From contig CACJVT010000002.1 in assembly GCA_902596925.1 (NCBI GenBank), positions 1 to 64,000 of the forward strand: a stretch of 64,000 nt of DNA, in the 5' to 3' direction. Below, piece by piece: positions 28,027-36,600 of the stretch. Position 1 is the first letter of the stretch; each line of letters opens with the position of its first letter. Both the position numbers and the translations under genes were made by a program. The stretch is from an uncultured Pelagibacteraceae bacterium. GTDB lineage: Bacteria; Pseudomonadota; Alphaproteobacteria; Pelagibacterales; Pelagibacteraceae. The notes beneath the pieces were generated by a model. The model saw nothing but the letters and a program-made list of their open reading frames with translations. It did not search any database and was not told the origin of the DNA.

Positions 28027-29311
28027 AATAGTAAACATTGCAATTGTTGGTTTGGGTCAAGTAGGCATTTACCTTTATAATGAATTAAGGTTAAAAAAAA
28101 AAGAAATAGAGATAAAAACAGGAAAAAAGATAAACATCGTTGCAATTTCTGCCAAAAATAGAAATAAAAAGAGAAAATACAATATTAATAAAAAAATCTT
28201 TTATACAAATCCCCTTAAAATTTTAAAAGAAAAAAAGATAGATATTTTATTTGAATCTATTGGTCAATCTGATGGAATTTCAAAAAATATTGTTGTAACG
28301 GCGTTAAAGAATAAGATTAATGTTATAACACCAAATAAAGCTTTAATTTCTAAACACGGCAATGAATTAGCTAAATTAGCTGAGAAGAATAATGTAAATT
28401 TAGAATTTGAAGCCTCTGTTGCTGGAGGAATTCCAATACTTAGAACGATTAAAGAAGGTTTAGCTACAAATAAGATAAAAAAAGTCTATGGAATTTTAAA
28501 TGGAACAACTAATTATATTCTAACAGAGATGGAAAATTCAAATGAGACTTTTGATAAAGTTTTAAAAAAAGCTCAAGAACTTGGATATGCCGAACCTGGT
28601 AATCCTAAATTAGATTTGAATGGGTTTGATGCTTTTGCAAAAGTTAGGATTTTATCAGCGCTTGCATTCAATAATCAAATTTCCCATCACAAATGTATTA
28701 TGGAAGGTATAGAAAATATTGATTTAAAAGATATCAAAATTGCAAATCAATTAAATCTTAGAATTAAGTTACTCGGTATATGTGAAATGATAAATAATCG
28801 TTTATTTGAAACTGTTCATCCGTGTTTAGTTGGTAAAGACACATACATAGGTAATGTAAATGGTGTTATGAACGCCGTTATTACGGAGGGAAAGCCTGTT
28901 GGTGAGAGCATACTTCAAGGGGAGGGTGCAGGACCAGGACCTACTTCATCCTCTTTATTATCTGATTTATTGTCTATTCTTAGAGGAAATATAAAATATC
29001 CTTTTGGAATTTCCTCAAACAAAAGAAAAGCTGTAAAGGCTTTTAATAATGATGACTACTCAAATTCTCTATATTTAAGATTTGAGGTTAAAGATAAACA
29101 AGGTGTTTTATCCTCTATAACTAATCGATTAGCTAAATATAAAATGTCTGTAAAAAGAATTATACAAACACCTGATAAAAAAAGAAATTCAGCTACTATC
29201 GTCATAATTACCCATAAAACATCTGAAAAAAATGCAAGAAATTGTTTATCGATATTTAAAAAGAATAGAAATATTTTAAGATTTCCAACATTAATCAGAC
29301 TGTATAGTTAA
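28019..29311 (+). CDS. hom: Homoserine dehydrogenase
   Basis: Reduces aspartate semialdehyde to homoserine, the branch point to Thr and Met. At 430 residues it has an N-terminal NAD(P) domain (GLGQVGIYL), the core motif NGTTNYILTEM, the catalytic-lysine region AKVRILSALA, and a C-terminal ACT domain (LRFEVKDKQGVLSSITNRL) for amino-acid feedback. The N-terminal part is lysine-rich and diverged. It feeds homoserine into the metY branch located just upstream. Abuts the AEC transporter by a one-base overlap. Confidence 0.95.
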   Translation: MNKIVNIAIVGLGQVGIYLYNELRLKKKEIEIKTGKKINIVAISAKNRNKKRKYNINKKIFYTNPLKILKEKKIDILFESIGQSDGISKNIVVTALKNKINVITPNKALISKHGNELAKLAEKNNVNLEFEASVAGGIPILRTIKEGLATNKIKKVYGILNGTTNYILTEMENSNETFDKVLKKAQELGYAEPGNPKLDLNGFDAFAKVRILSALAFNNQISHHKCIMEGIENIDLKDIKIANQLNLRIKLLGICEMINNRLFETVHPCLVGKDTYIGNVNGVMNAVITEGKPVGESILQGEGAGPGPTSSSLLSDLLSILRGNIKYPFGISSNKRKAVKAFNNDDYSNSLYLRFEVKDKQGVLSSITNRLAKYKMSVKRIIQTPDKKRNSATIVIITHKTSEKNARNCLSIFKKNRNILRFPTLIRLYS

Positions 29312-30213
29312 TGGAAATTTATATAAAACTTTTTGAGGTTTTGTTTCCTGTTTTTTTTGTTGTTGGGATTGGTTACTATTTAGGTAAAAAAAATCCTAAA
29401 ATAGATACTACGTTTATCACTAATTTTGCAGCCAATGTAGGTACCCCGGCAATGATAATTTATGCTTTAAACCCTGTAAATATCTCATTTAATATTTTCA
29501 TCAATTATTTTTGGTATTACGCAATAGCTATTTTAGGATTTATGATTGTTGGAACAATAATATTATATCTTTTAAAAACTAAAGATATTATTAGAGAGCT
29601 TCCACCACTAACAATGCCCAATACTGGTAATATGGGATTACCGATTTGTTTATTTGCTTATGGTTCACAAGGCCTTGGAGTGTCCGCAGCAATTTCTGCA
29701 TTAATAATTTTATGTCACTTTACACTAGGTGTTTTTTTGGCCGATAGAAAATTTAGTCTACAAGTTATAATTAAAAGCCCACCATTCTATGCAATCATTG
29801 TTGCTGTTTTTTTACTCTATTATGATTTAGAACTTCCTGGTTTTGTTGAAAATACTACCTTTCTTTTAATGTATGCAACGATTTTTTTGATCTTAATGTC
29901 GTTAGGAATTGCATTAACAAGACTGAAGGTATTTTCATTGAACAAAGCTATATTTTCTTCTATAGGACGCGTAATTGTGGGACCTATTATTGGATATTTA
30001 TTAATTCTATATTTTGATTTAGAAGGATTTGCTGCTGGAGTTTTATTAATACAATGTTCAATGCCTAGCGCAGTCCTTAATTATCTTGTTGCATCAATAT
30101 ATTCACCAAAAAAAATAGTTGATAGCGTTGCTAGCACAATAGTTGTTTCAACTTTGATGTCTTTTATAACTATTCCAATTGTTGTATTCTTTGCTTTAAA
30201 ATACTTTAATTAA
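29311..30213 (+). CDS. Auxin-efflux-carrier (AEC) family transporter
   Basis: A 300-residue protein with about ten helices. The N-terminal FFVVGIGYYLGKK and the TMPNTGNMGLPICLFAYG motif are typical of AEC permeases, which in bacteria move small carboxylates or related anions. The PSAVLNYLVASIY stretch near the C-terminus also fits. One-base overlap with hom suggests co-transcription. Substrate cannot be inferred. Confidence 0.85.
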   Translation: MEIYIKLFEVLFPVFFVVGIGYYLGKKNPKIDTTFITNFAANVGTPAMIIYALNPVNISFNIFINYFWYYAIAILGFMIVGTIILYLLKTKDIIRELPPLTMPNTGNMGLPICLFAYGSQGLGVSAAISALIILCHFTLGVFLADRKFSLQVIIKSPPFYAIIVAVFLLYYDLELPGFVENTTFLLMYATIFLILMSLGIALTRLKVFSLNKAIFSSIGRVIVGPIIGYLLILYFDLEGFAAGVLLIQCSMPSAVLNYLVASIYSPKKIVDSVASTIVVSTLMSFITIPIVVFFALKYFN

Positions 30214-30231
30214 TCTATATCCTTTAAGTTA

Positions 30232-31083
30232 ATGAAGGCTATAACTTTCAATCTTTTAGCATGGATAATGCTTCCAATTATGGACGGATTTGCAAAGTAT
30301 TTAAGTGCAGAACTTCCTGTTTTACAAATTACATGGGCGAGGTATTTTTTCACAGTTGCATTTACTCTTCCAATTATGTTTTTCTTTTTTAGACAAAATC
30401 TTGTTTGGACAGATAAACCAAAATTACAATTTATTAGAGGTCTAATTCTTTTAACAGCTAATATCTGTTTTTTTTATGCAATTTCAGTAATTTCATTAGC
30501 AAAAGCATTAACTTTAGCTTTTGTTGCACCTTTGATTGTTACAGCTTTTTCTCCAATTTTTTTAGGAGAAAAGGTTGGTTTTAGAAGATGGTCTGCTGTA
30601 ATTATTGGATTTATAGGTTCATTAGTGGTTATAAGACCTGGTTTTGTAGAAATTAACCTAGCAAGTTTAGCAGCTCTTGGAACTGGAATAATGTATGGGT
30701 TTTATTTAATCATTACTCGGAAATTAAGTACTTCAGATAACCCTTTATTAACTTTATTATTAACTGGTGTAGTAGGGGCCATAATAGTTTCTATAATAAT
30801 GCCTTTTGTTTGGGTTGCGCCTTCTTTAAATCAGTGGTCTATGATGGCTGCTATAGGGATTTTTGCCTGTATAGGTCATTTATTTTTAATACTATCACTA
30901 AAATACGCTGATGCCTCTAAATTAGCCCCATTTAGCTATTTTGAGATCATTACTAATATAATTATAGGTTATTATTTCTTTAGTGATTTCCCAGATAATT
31001 GGACTTTTTTGGGATTATTTATTATTGTATTAAGCGGTATCTATATCTCTAGGAGAGAGAATATAGTTAAAAAAATTAAATAA
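30232..31083 (+). CDS. EamA/DMT-family transporter
   Basis: A 283-residue, ten-helix protein with two EamA repeats. The first has LPVLQITWARYFFTVAFTLP and FYAISVISLAKALTLAFVAPL, and GEKVGFRRWSAVIIGFIGSLVV closes the first half. It belongs to the large metabolite exporter/importer group without known substrate. It is the last gene before the longest gene-free stretch in the window. Confidence 0.85.
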   Translation: MKAITFNLLAWIMLPIMDGFAKYLSAELPVLQITWARYFFTVAFTLPIMFFFFRQNLVWTDKPKLQFIRGLILLTANICFFYAISVISLAKALTLAFVAPLIVTAFSPIFLGEKVGFRRWSAVIIGFIGSLVVIRPGFVEINLASLAALGTGIMYGFYLIITRKLSTSDNPLLTLLLTGVVGAIIVSIIMPFVWVAPSLNQWSMMAAIGIFACIGHLFLILSLKYADASKLAPFSYFEIITNIIIGYYFFSDFPDNWTFLGLFIIVLSGIYISRRENIVKKIK

Positions 31084-31545
31084 TAGGTATTATTTATTTA
31101 CTAATATATAAAGTATTACTTTAATTATATATTATAAACTATTGTAATTATTACATTTTTATAAAATCTAAAATTTAACAGGAATTTGATATAAATGGAT
31201 ATTATAAATGTTAAACATAGTTGATATCAGTTTCAGTACTTAAATTTTCAGCTAAATCTTAAAAATATTAGATTATTGTTAAAAATAGGGGCTTTTTGAA
31301 CATAAGAAAAAAGAAAATCTTGAAAAGATGAGGTGTTCTAAAAGCGTTGATATAGTTAGTTTGTAGAGCGATGCACTAATTGAATATAGCATTTAAACGG
31401 CCAAATAGGGGTCTGTTTTAAGCGTAGGCTTATCTATGGTACAACCCAAGGGGTGAATTATGATATTTAAGAGAAAATTAAGAAAAAAGATCAAAAAATC
31501 GTGATTTTACTGGGTTTTTTAACATAATAAATCTCTAAAATAAGG
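31084..31545. other. 462-bp stretch without a recognisable gene
   Basis: Unusually long for this genome. It starts with an AT-rich inverted repeat (31102-31134). From about 31320 to 31460 it is noticeably richer in G and C than its flanks (for example GGGGTCTG, GCGTAGGC, CAACCCAAGGGG). Small frames such as a 14-codon ATG frame near 31459 and a 37-codon minus-strand frame are too short and lack family features. It may hold a non-coding RNA or a decayed gene. Confidence 0.5.
31102..31134. repeat. AT-rich inverted repeat after the EamA transporter gene
   Basis: TAATATAT-AAAGTA (31102-31115) is followed by TACTTT (31117-31122), AATT and ATATATTA (31127-31134), so both arms are complementary with a four-base bulge. 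It could act as a transcription end for the hom-transporter unit. It lies about 20 bp after the stop codon at 31083, and composition is so AT-rich that chance is possible. Confidence 0.4.
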
Positions 31546-31821
31546 CTAAATGGCTGCTTTTTCAGATCTAAGTAATTTAAGCTTTTGCTTTATTCCACCT
31601 CTTCCAGAGTATCCTCCAAGAGCTCCATCTGATCTAATCACTCTATGACAGGGTATTTTTGGGGCATATGGGTTTTTAGCGCAAGCGTTAGCGACAGCAC
31701 GAGCTGATTTAGGGCTTTTTATGCTAATAGCTACTTGTTTGTAGGTTTTTACCTCACCTTTAGGGATGGTTTTGAGATATTTCCAAACTTTTAATTGAAA
31801 TTTAGTTCCTTTGAGTATCAT
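31546..31821 (-). CDS. Single-domain methylated-DNA--protein-cysteine methyltransferase / alkyltransferase-like
   Basis: Transfers alkyl groups from O6-alkylguanine to its own cysteine. From ATG at 31821 the product is 91 residues and consists of just the DNA-binding/active-site domain. It starts LKGTKFQLKVWKYLKTIPKGE, with the acceptor cysteine C58 in IPCHRVI and GALGGYSGRGGIKQKL after it. The N-terminal ribonuclease-H-like domain of Ada/Ogt is absent. A GTG 60 bases upstream (31881) would add 20 residues without family match, so I prefer the ATG. The presence of Cys separates it from inactive ATL proteins. Confidence 0.88.
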   Translation of the reverse strand: MILKGTKFQLKVWKYLKTIPKGEVKTYKQVAISIKSPKSARAVANACAKNPYAPKIPCHRVIRSDGALGGYSGRGGIKQKLKLLRSEKAAI

Positions 31822-31841
31822 TAGTGAAAAACCCCTGTTTC

Positions 31842-32005
31842 CTTGCACTTTTAAGGGTGCAAAGAACAGTTGTTTTGGCACGTCGTTGATGCGCTACCGC
31901 CATGCCTCCCGCTCCACATGTTCAGCGATGCTCTGTGAAGCTTTCTGCCCCCTGGAATTGTACCTCTCGGCTTTTCTCCAATTGGCCAGTTAAGAGTTGC
32001 CCCTT
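31842..32005 (-). ncRNA. GC-rich, hairpin-forming element upstream of the alkyltransferase gene (candidate structured leader)
   Basis: About 110 bp (31880-31990) is near 57% GC by my count, against under 30% around it. On the minus strand GCTTCACA can pair with TGTGGAGC (31941-31934 with 31918-31911, one G-T pair), enclosing AGC-ATC-GCT. GCGC can pair with GTGC (31894-31878 span, one G-T). TTGCAC/GTGCAA forms another stem (31843-31862). The two wobble pairs would be A-C mismatches on the plus strand, which favours minus-strand RNA. No known RNA family is recognised. A decayed coding remnant remains possible, as a short frame here is in phase with the alkyltransferase but interrupted by TAG. 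Confidence 0.4.
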
Positions 32006-32102
32006 AATTCATCATTAACTTAACAAATACTGATTTTAAAATGTATCACTTTTTAGGTGATTCTATTATTTTTCTCATTTCCTTGTGAATAGTGGGGATA
32101 AA

Positions 32103-32279
32103 TCAGTTTTTAAAAAGTAATATAAAATAACTAAATAAAAACAAAATGGCCATTATGCTTAAAAAAATTGTATTAATACTTTTACCAGTATTTCTATATT
32201 GAATGAAACTCAAAATAATAAAACCAATTGAGCTTATCAAAAACCATACAGCTGGAATTTCACCATCAATTGAACTCAT
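32103..32279 (-). CDS. Hypothetical 58-residue protein with two membrane helices
   Basis: From ATG at 32279 the frame gives a short acidic N-terminus (MSSIDGEIP), a helix WFLISSIGFIILSFI, a polar turn (QYRNTGKS) and a second helix ending LLFKN. A GTG 36 bases upstream would extend it. No family is recognised. A possible hairpin (ATCAC/GTGAT, 32045-32061) lies downstream. It sits beside the recombinase in the accessory-looking segment, and could be a chance hydrophobic frame. Confidence 0.45.
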   Translation of the reverse strand: MSSIDGEIPAVWFLISSIGFIILSFIQYRNTGKSINTIFLSIMAILFLFSYFILLFKN

Positions 32280-32360
32280 AAATTTATAATTTAAACTATT
32301 GACATTATAAATCACTTGATATATTACTAATGATAATTAATTGTTATCAATAGTAATAAT

Positions 32361-33314
32361 ATGAATGAGTTAACCACAGACCTAAAATCACTACATGAGG
32401 CAACTTTAAATAATCTCAAAAGCTCTAAAGCAAACAACACTTTAAGAGCTTATAAATCTGATTTTCAAGATTTTGGTGCTTTTTGTGCAAAGCATGGCTT
32501 AAATTCATTACCAACTGAGCCAAAAATAGTTTCCTTATACCTTACTCATCTCTCTAAAAATTCAAAAATAAGTACTTTAAGACGAAGATTAGTTTCAATA
32601 AGTATGGTTCATAAGTTGAAAGGGCATTATCTAGATACAAAACATCCAATCATTGTAGAAAATTTAATGGGAATAAGAAGGGTCAAAGGAAGTATTCAGA
32701 AAGGTAAAAAACCATTATTAATCAATCATTTAAAATTGATTATTAATGTAATAGATGAACAAAAAGTTGATGAAATTAAAAAACTTAGAGATAAATCAAT
32801 AATACTTATAGGCTTTGGAGGCGGATTTAGAAGAACAGAATTAATTTCTATTGATCATGAGGATTTAGAGTTTGTAACTGAGGGTCTAAAAATCAACGTC
32901 AAAAGATCAAAAACTGATCAATTCGGCGAGGGTATGATCAAAGGACTACCCTACTTCAATAATGAAATTTATTGTCCTGTTAAAAATTTAAAAACATGGT
33001 TAGAAGTTTCTCAAATTAAGTCTGGTCCTATTTTTAGAAGATTTTCTAAGGGCTTATCACTAACAAATAAAAGGTTAACAGATCAATCTGTAGTTTTATT
33101 AATGAAGGAGTATCTAAAATTAGCAGGCATTGAAAACACAAACTTTGCTGGTCACAGTTTAAGGTCGGGTTTTGCAACGGTAGCTGCTGAGTCTGGAGCA
33201 GATGAAAGAAGTATAATGGCTATGACAGGTCACAAAACAACACAAATGGTTAGAAGATATATCAAAGAAGCCAATATATTTAAAAATAATGCACTTAATA
33301 AAGTAAAAATATAG
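32361..33314 (+). CDS. Tyrosine recombinase / integrase
   Basis: A 317-residue site-specific recombinase with an N-terminal SAM-like core-binding domain (NTLRAYKSDFQDFGAFC) and a complete catalytic set: Arg157 (FRRTEL), Lys184, His265 and Arg268 (GHSLRSGF), His291 (TGHKTTQM) and Tyr300 (RRYIKEA). It is not XerC or XerD by length or motifs and resembles stand-alone phage/island integrases. Its end overlaps the convergent glycosyltransferase by 20 bases. Flanking att repeats were not found by eye. Confidence 0.9.
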   Translation: MNELTTDLKSLHEATLNNLKSSKANNTLRAYKSDFQDFGAFCAKHGLNSLPTEPKIVSLYLTHLSKNSKISTLRRRLVSISMVHKLKGHYLDTKHPIIVENLMGIRRVKGSIQKGKKPLLINHLKLIINVIDEQKVDEIKKLRDKSIILIGFGGGFRRTELISIDHEDLEFVTEGLKINVKRSKTDQFGEGMIKGLPYFNNEIYCPVKNLKTWLEVSQIKSGPIFRRFSKGLSLTNKRLTDQSVVLLMKEYLKLAGIENTNFAGHSLRSGFATVAAESGADERSIMAMTGHKTTQMVRRYIKEANIFKNNALNKVKI

Positions 33315-34134
33315 ATTGTATTTTACAAGACAAAAGGCCAAAAATATATCCGAGGGTTTTATTAGGTTCCTTTAATGGCCCATTATATTTAGTTTTAGAT
33401 TTTAAATAGTGTTTTTTAAAAAATTTCGTTGTTATTCCCCATTTTTTAAGGAATGTTTTGTCCCCTCTATTTTGAATAAAATTTTTTTTCTTTCTAGTTG
33501 TTAACGAACCAAAATGATAAACTTTAAAATCATTTAAACCCTTAAATATTCTCACACCTTCTTTCCATAATTTCATATTAAAATCTGGATCAGAACCTAT
33601 TCCAGGGTTAAATTCTTCGCTAAAACCACCTACTTTATCCCACATTTTTTTTGAAACCAAATGTGGAGCAAAATGAGTCCCTTGATGATCATAAAAATTG
33701 ATACTCTTATATCTAGATAATAGTTCATCTTCTTTAAAAGTATCTAAATCAATTCCAAAATCACAAACTATATGACCAGAGTTAGGTTCAATCATTGTAC
33801 CAGATAGATAAAAATTATCATGATTTAAATTTTTAACCTCATCTAATAAAACTTTATCCCAATTAGGACAAAAATACATATCATCATGACTGTAAAGAAT
33901 ATATTTGTTTGAAACTAATTTTGCAGCTTTATTAATTGAAGAACAGAGACCAATATTATCATCTGAAATTGTATATTTATAATTATTAGTTTTAACAAAA
34001 TCTAATGTACCATCAGAACCATCATTAATATGTATTATTATTTCATGATCAAATAAAGAATTCTTTTTTAAACTTTTTAAACAAAGTTTGAGATAGCTTA
34101 AATTATTATAAGTTGGAATTACAATGGAAATCAT
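33295..34134 (-). CDS. Family 2 glycosyltransferase
   Basis: From ATG at 34134 the protein begins MISIVIPTYNNLSYLKLCL, the classical GT-A start, followed by HINDGSDGTLDFV and a DxD-like YSHDDMYF (donor sugar and metal binding). GGFSEEFNPGIGSDPDFN is the typical acceptor-side motif. An upstream start would run into the previous gene, while this ATG lies one base after its stop (34136). It probably acts with the preceding double transferase in making a cell-surface glycan. Overlaps the recombinase 3' end by 20 bases. Confidence 0.9.
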   Translation of the reverse strand: MISIVIPTYNNLSYLKLCLKSLKKNSLFDHEIIIHINDGSDGTLDFVKTNNYKYTISDDNIGLCSSINKAAKLVSNKYILYSHDDMYFCPNWDKVLLDEVKNLNHDNFYLSGTMIEPNSGHIVCDFGIDLDTFKEDELLSRYKSINFYDHQGTHFAPHLVSKKMWDKVGGFSEEFNPGIGSDPDFNMKLWKEGVRIFKGLNDFKVYHFGSLTTRKKKNFIQNRGDKTFLKKWGITTKFFKKHYLKSKTKYNGPLKEPNKTLGYIFGLLSCKIQSIFLLY

Positions 34135-34135
34135 T

Positions 34136-36265
34136 TTATGGTTTATGCCATAAATATTTTTTTGCGCCATTTATCTCATACGTTTTATTAATGATAAAAT
34201 CTGCCACAAGGGTTGAATTAAAATATTTCATATATTTTGTTTTGCCTTTTTGTCCAATGGCTTTACGCAACTTCTCATCTTCTGAAATTTTTTCAATTTT
34301 TTCAGATAAATCATTAATATTCTTGTAAAAAACCATCTCTGTATCATCAAAAAAATCACCATAACAGGTTTTTTCATCAATTAATGTAACTAAACCATTA
34401 CCAATAATCTGTGTAATTCTATCACTACTATAATATTTTATTGGTGTTCCCCTACTTAAGTTGAGACCCATTTTAGAATTAGAAATATTCTTGAAATATT
34501 GATCAGCCCAAATTGGTTGAATGTTGTCCATACCAAAAATATCAAATCTTATATTTTTACATTTATTTATTAGAGATTTTATAAACTTTTCTCTATCATC
34601 AGTAGATCGGCTTTTTAATTGACCTCTGTGTACTCCATGACTTAAGGCAAAAAAAACATCATTCGAACAATCTTTCTTAAAATTATCAAGTGTTTCCATC
34701 GATTGATCTGATGGATTAGGTATAAAATAATTCAACTTTTTTTTTGATAAAAAGTTCAAAGCGTCAGGAGAAGTAGTTAAAAAATTTGTATCTATTACAT
34801 CTGACTTATCCAAAATTCTTTTTTTGTTTTTCTGAAAATCAGGACCATTCTTATTTAATGGATCAAGAAACCATTGAGCTATTTTTAGATTAGAATAATC
34901 TTTTTTGAGATTATATAGGATATCTTTAGATATCATATCTGCATGTCCCAAAACTATTAAATCTGGTTTAAAATGATAACATGTTTTGATTAATTTATCA
35001 TTCAATGTATCAGATCCATAAAAATCTTTTAAAGATTTACCCCTACTTACAATATCCCTATCACTAAATTCTAAAACGCTATGTCCAAGTCTAATGAAAC
35101 CATTATTCAATCTTCTTCCAGTGTTAAAGAAAAGACGACCATTATGTCTCTCATTAAAATTAGTAATGTGTAATATCCTAAGATTTAATTGGGAGATAGA
35201 TAAAAAAGGTTTGCTTATTTTACTTAAATTATTTCTAACCCTGTCAATTTGGTCAGAAACATATTTATGAGATAAATAAAAATTTTTATAAGATAATTTT
35301 TGATATTTTTTTCTAATAGATGAATTTCTAATTAAATCTTCAATATTTTTGTAAATTTCTTTTACATTTAATTCTTTAAGAATACGACCATTAGTAATAG
35401 TTTCTGGTAAACCACCTCTGTTACTAATGATTACAGCACAACCATTAGCAGCTGCTTCTAAACTTGTTCTGCCGAAAGGTTCATCCCATCTTGAACAAAC
35501 AACAGCTATACTTGTTTCTTTATAAATTTTTATAACTTCGCTATGCTCTTTAAATCCAAAATTTTTCAATCTTTTATGTTTAAAATCAAGTTTATCTCTT
35601 GGCTCATCTCCGACTACATATGCTGACCAATCTTTGTATTTATTTAATATCTTCAAAACTGCTTTACCAAAAAGATCGTATCCTTTGGATCTATTGAGCT
35701 TACCTACAAATGTTATTAACTTCTTTTTATTATTAAAATTTATCTTATTTTTTGAAGCTGATTGATTAATTACAATTAATTTTTCACTATTAATTGCATC
35801 AGATTTCATTTTTTGTAAAAATCTTTTTTTAGACCAGTTACTGTTAAAAACTATCCTATAACAATTATTTAATAAAAATGATCTTTCTTTAATGCTTTTT
35901 GATCCAGACATTGTTAGAGGATCATTATGAAAATATAGAATATAATCTCTCTTTTTTAAATCATTTACCAAATATTTTAAATAAATTGGTCTATTATGTA
36001 ACTCTATAATCTGAGAGTTATTTTTTTTTTCTATTTCTATAAATTTTTTTACATATTCTTTATTTTGGCTTGAAAAAAAATTTTTTTTGATATCAATATT
36101 ATAATATTTTGGGCTGAACTTTTTTTTATAGTTTGTATGTCCAAAAACTGTAATATTTTTTCTAAATTTACTTAATCTTAAAGTATCGTTTATAAACAGT
36201 GAAACAGCACCCGCATATGATGGTGAAAAATTTTCTTTAAGGGGAAGCAAAATCGAAATTTTCAT
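34136..36265 (-). CDS. Two-domain glycosyltransferase: GT4-type N-terminal half fused to a CgeB-like C-terminal half
   Basis: A 709-residue protein made of two transferase-like parts. Residues 1 to about 360 are a GT-B fold GT4 enzyme: ITFVGKLNRSKGYDLFGKA, VVGDEPRD, and the donor-binding SRWDEPFGRTSLEAAANG. From about residue 367 (LRILHITNFNERHNG) a second unit resembles CgeB/DUF3880 glycosyltransferases: IAQWFLDPLN, FFALSHGVHRGQL, MGLNLSRGTP, and a terminal region like GT1 C-ends. No membrane segments are apparent. Its start overlaps the GIY-YIG gene stop by four bases (ATGA). Confidence 0.82.
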   Translation of the reverse strand: MKISILLPLKENFSPSYAGAVSLFINDTLRLSKFRKNITVFGHTNYKKKFSPKYYNIDIKKNFFSSQNKEYVKKFIEIEKKNNSQIIELHNRPIYLKYLVNDLKKRDYILYFHNDPLTMSGSKSIKERSFLLNNCYRIVFNSNWSKKRFLQKMKSDAINSEKLIVINQSASKNKINFNNKKKLITFVGKLNRSKGYDLFGKAVLKILNKYKDWSAYVVGDEPRDKLDFKHKRLKNFGFKEHSEVIKIYKETSIAVVCSRWDEPFGRTSLEAAANGCAVIISNRGGLPETITNGRILKELNVKEIYKNIEDLIRNSSIRKKYQKLSYKNFYLSHKYVSDQIDRVRNNLSKISKPFLSISQLNLRILHITNFNERHNGRLFFNTGRRLNNGFIRLGHSVLEFSDRDIVSRGKSLKDFYGSDTLNDKLIKTCYHFKPDLIVLGHADMISKDILYNLKKDYSNLKIAQWFLDPLNKNGPDFQKNKKRILDKSDVIDTNFLTTSPDALNFLSKKKLNYFIPNPSDQSMETLDNFKKDCSNDVFFALSHGVHRGQLKSRSTDDREKFIKSLINKCKNIRFDIFGMDNIQPIWADQYFKNISNSKMGLNLSRGTPIKYYSSDRITQIIGNGLVTLIDEKTCYGDFFDDTEMVFYKNINDLSEKIEKISEDEKLRKAIGQKGKTKYMKYFNSTLVADFIINKTYEINGAKKYLWHKP

Positions 36266-36513
36266 TTATTTTTAATCAATTTTTTTCTCAATTTATAATT
36301 CTTTTTTAATCTATACTCGTTTTTCATTGCATCTGTTTTTGAGTCGTATTTTTCATAATAAACTAACTTCCATTTTTTTCCTCTTGTAAACTTCGCTCCT
36401 TTACCAGAGTTATGTAAACTTAATCTTTTTTTTATATTTCCTGTATAACCAACGTATGAAAACCTTTTTTTATTCTTATTTTTCGTGATAATTAAATAGA
36501 CAAAATATGGCAT
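36262..36513 (-). CDS. Small GIY-YIG domain protein (UPF0213/YhbQ-like)
   Basis: An 83-residue GIY-YIG endonuclease-fold protein: the two strands FVYLI and YVGYTG are separated by NKNKKRFS, followed by NIKKRLSLHNSGKGAKFTR with the catalytic Arg, and a later Glu in the YRLKK helix. Proteins of this size may act in DNA repair or be phage/intron remnants. No intron or homing site is visible here. Translation is coupled to the downstream transferase by a four-base overlap. The gene starts three bases from the tRNA-Glu CCA end. Confidence 0.88.
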   Translation of the reverse strand: MPYFVYLIITKNKNKKRFSYVGYTGNIKKRLSLHNSGKGAKFTRGKKWKLVYYEKYDSKTDAMKNEYRLKKNYKLRKKLIKNK

Positions 36514-36515
36514 TT

Positions 36516-36590
36516 TGGCGGTCCCTAGGGGAATCGAACCCCTCTTTCGAGGATGAAAACCACGTGTCCTAACCGATAGACGAAGGGACC
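36516..36590 (-). tRNA. tRNA-Glu (anticodon TTC)
   Basis: A 75-base cloverleaf with encoded CCA. The acceptor stem GGTCCCT pairs with AGGGACC, then G and CCA. The anticodon loop TTTTCAT gives TTC, and the T arm has GGGGTTCGATTCCCC. The accessory-looking segment (GIY-YIG, transferases, recombinase) starts at its 3' end, the side where island integrases often recombine. Confidence 0.97.
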
Positions 36591-36600
36591 AAATTTGGAT

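Noticed and set aside
31459..31503. 14-codon lysine-rich frame in the gene-free stretch
   Set aside because: Too short, no ribosome-binding context or neighbour overlap, and composition expected by chance.
31822..31881. GTG start adding 20 residues to the alkyltransferase
   Set aside because: The added residues do not resemble the family, and the ATG at 31821 matches the domain start. I treat this DNA as part of the leader.
33159..33341. 60-codon antisense frame across the recombinase end
   Set aside because: Overlaps two better-supported genes and has no recognisable content.
36516..36545. tRNA-Glu 3' end as attachment site for the recombinase
   Set aside because: I found no second copy of this end in the 31-33.5 kb region by eye, so a defined att pair is not claimed.
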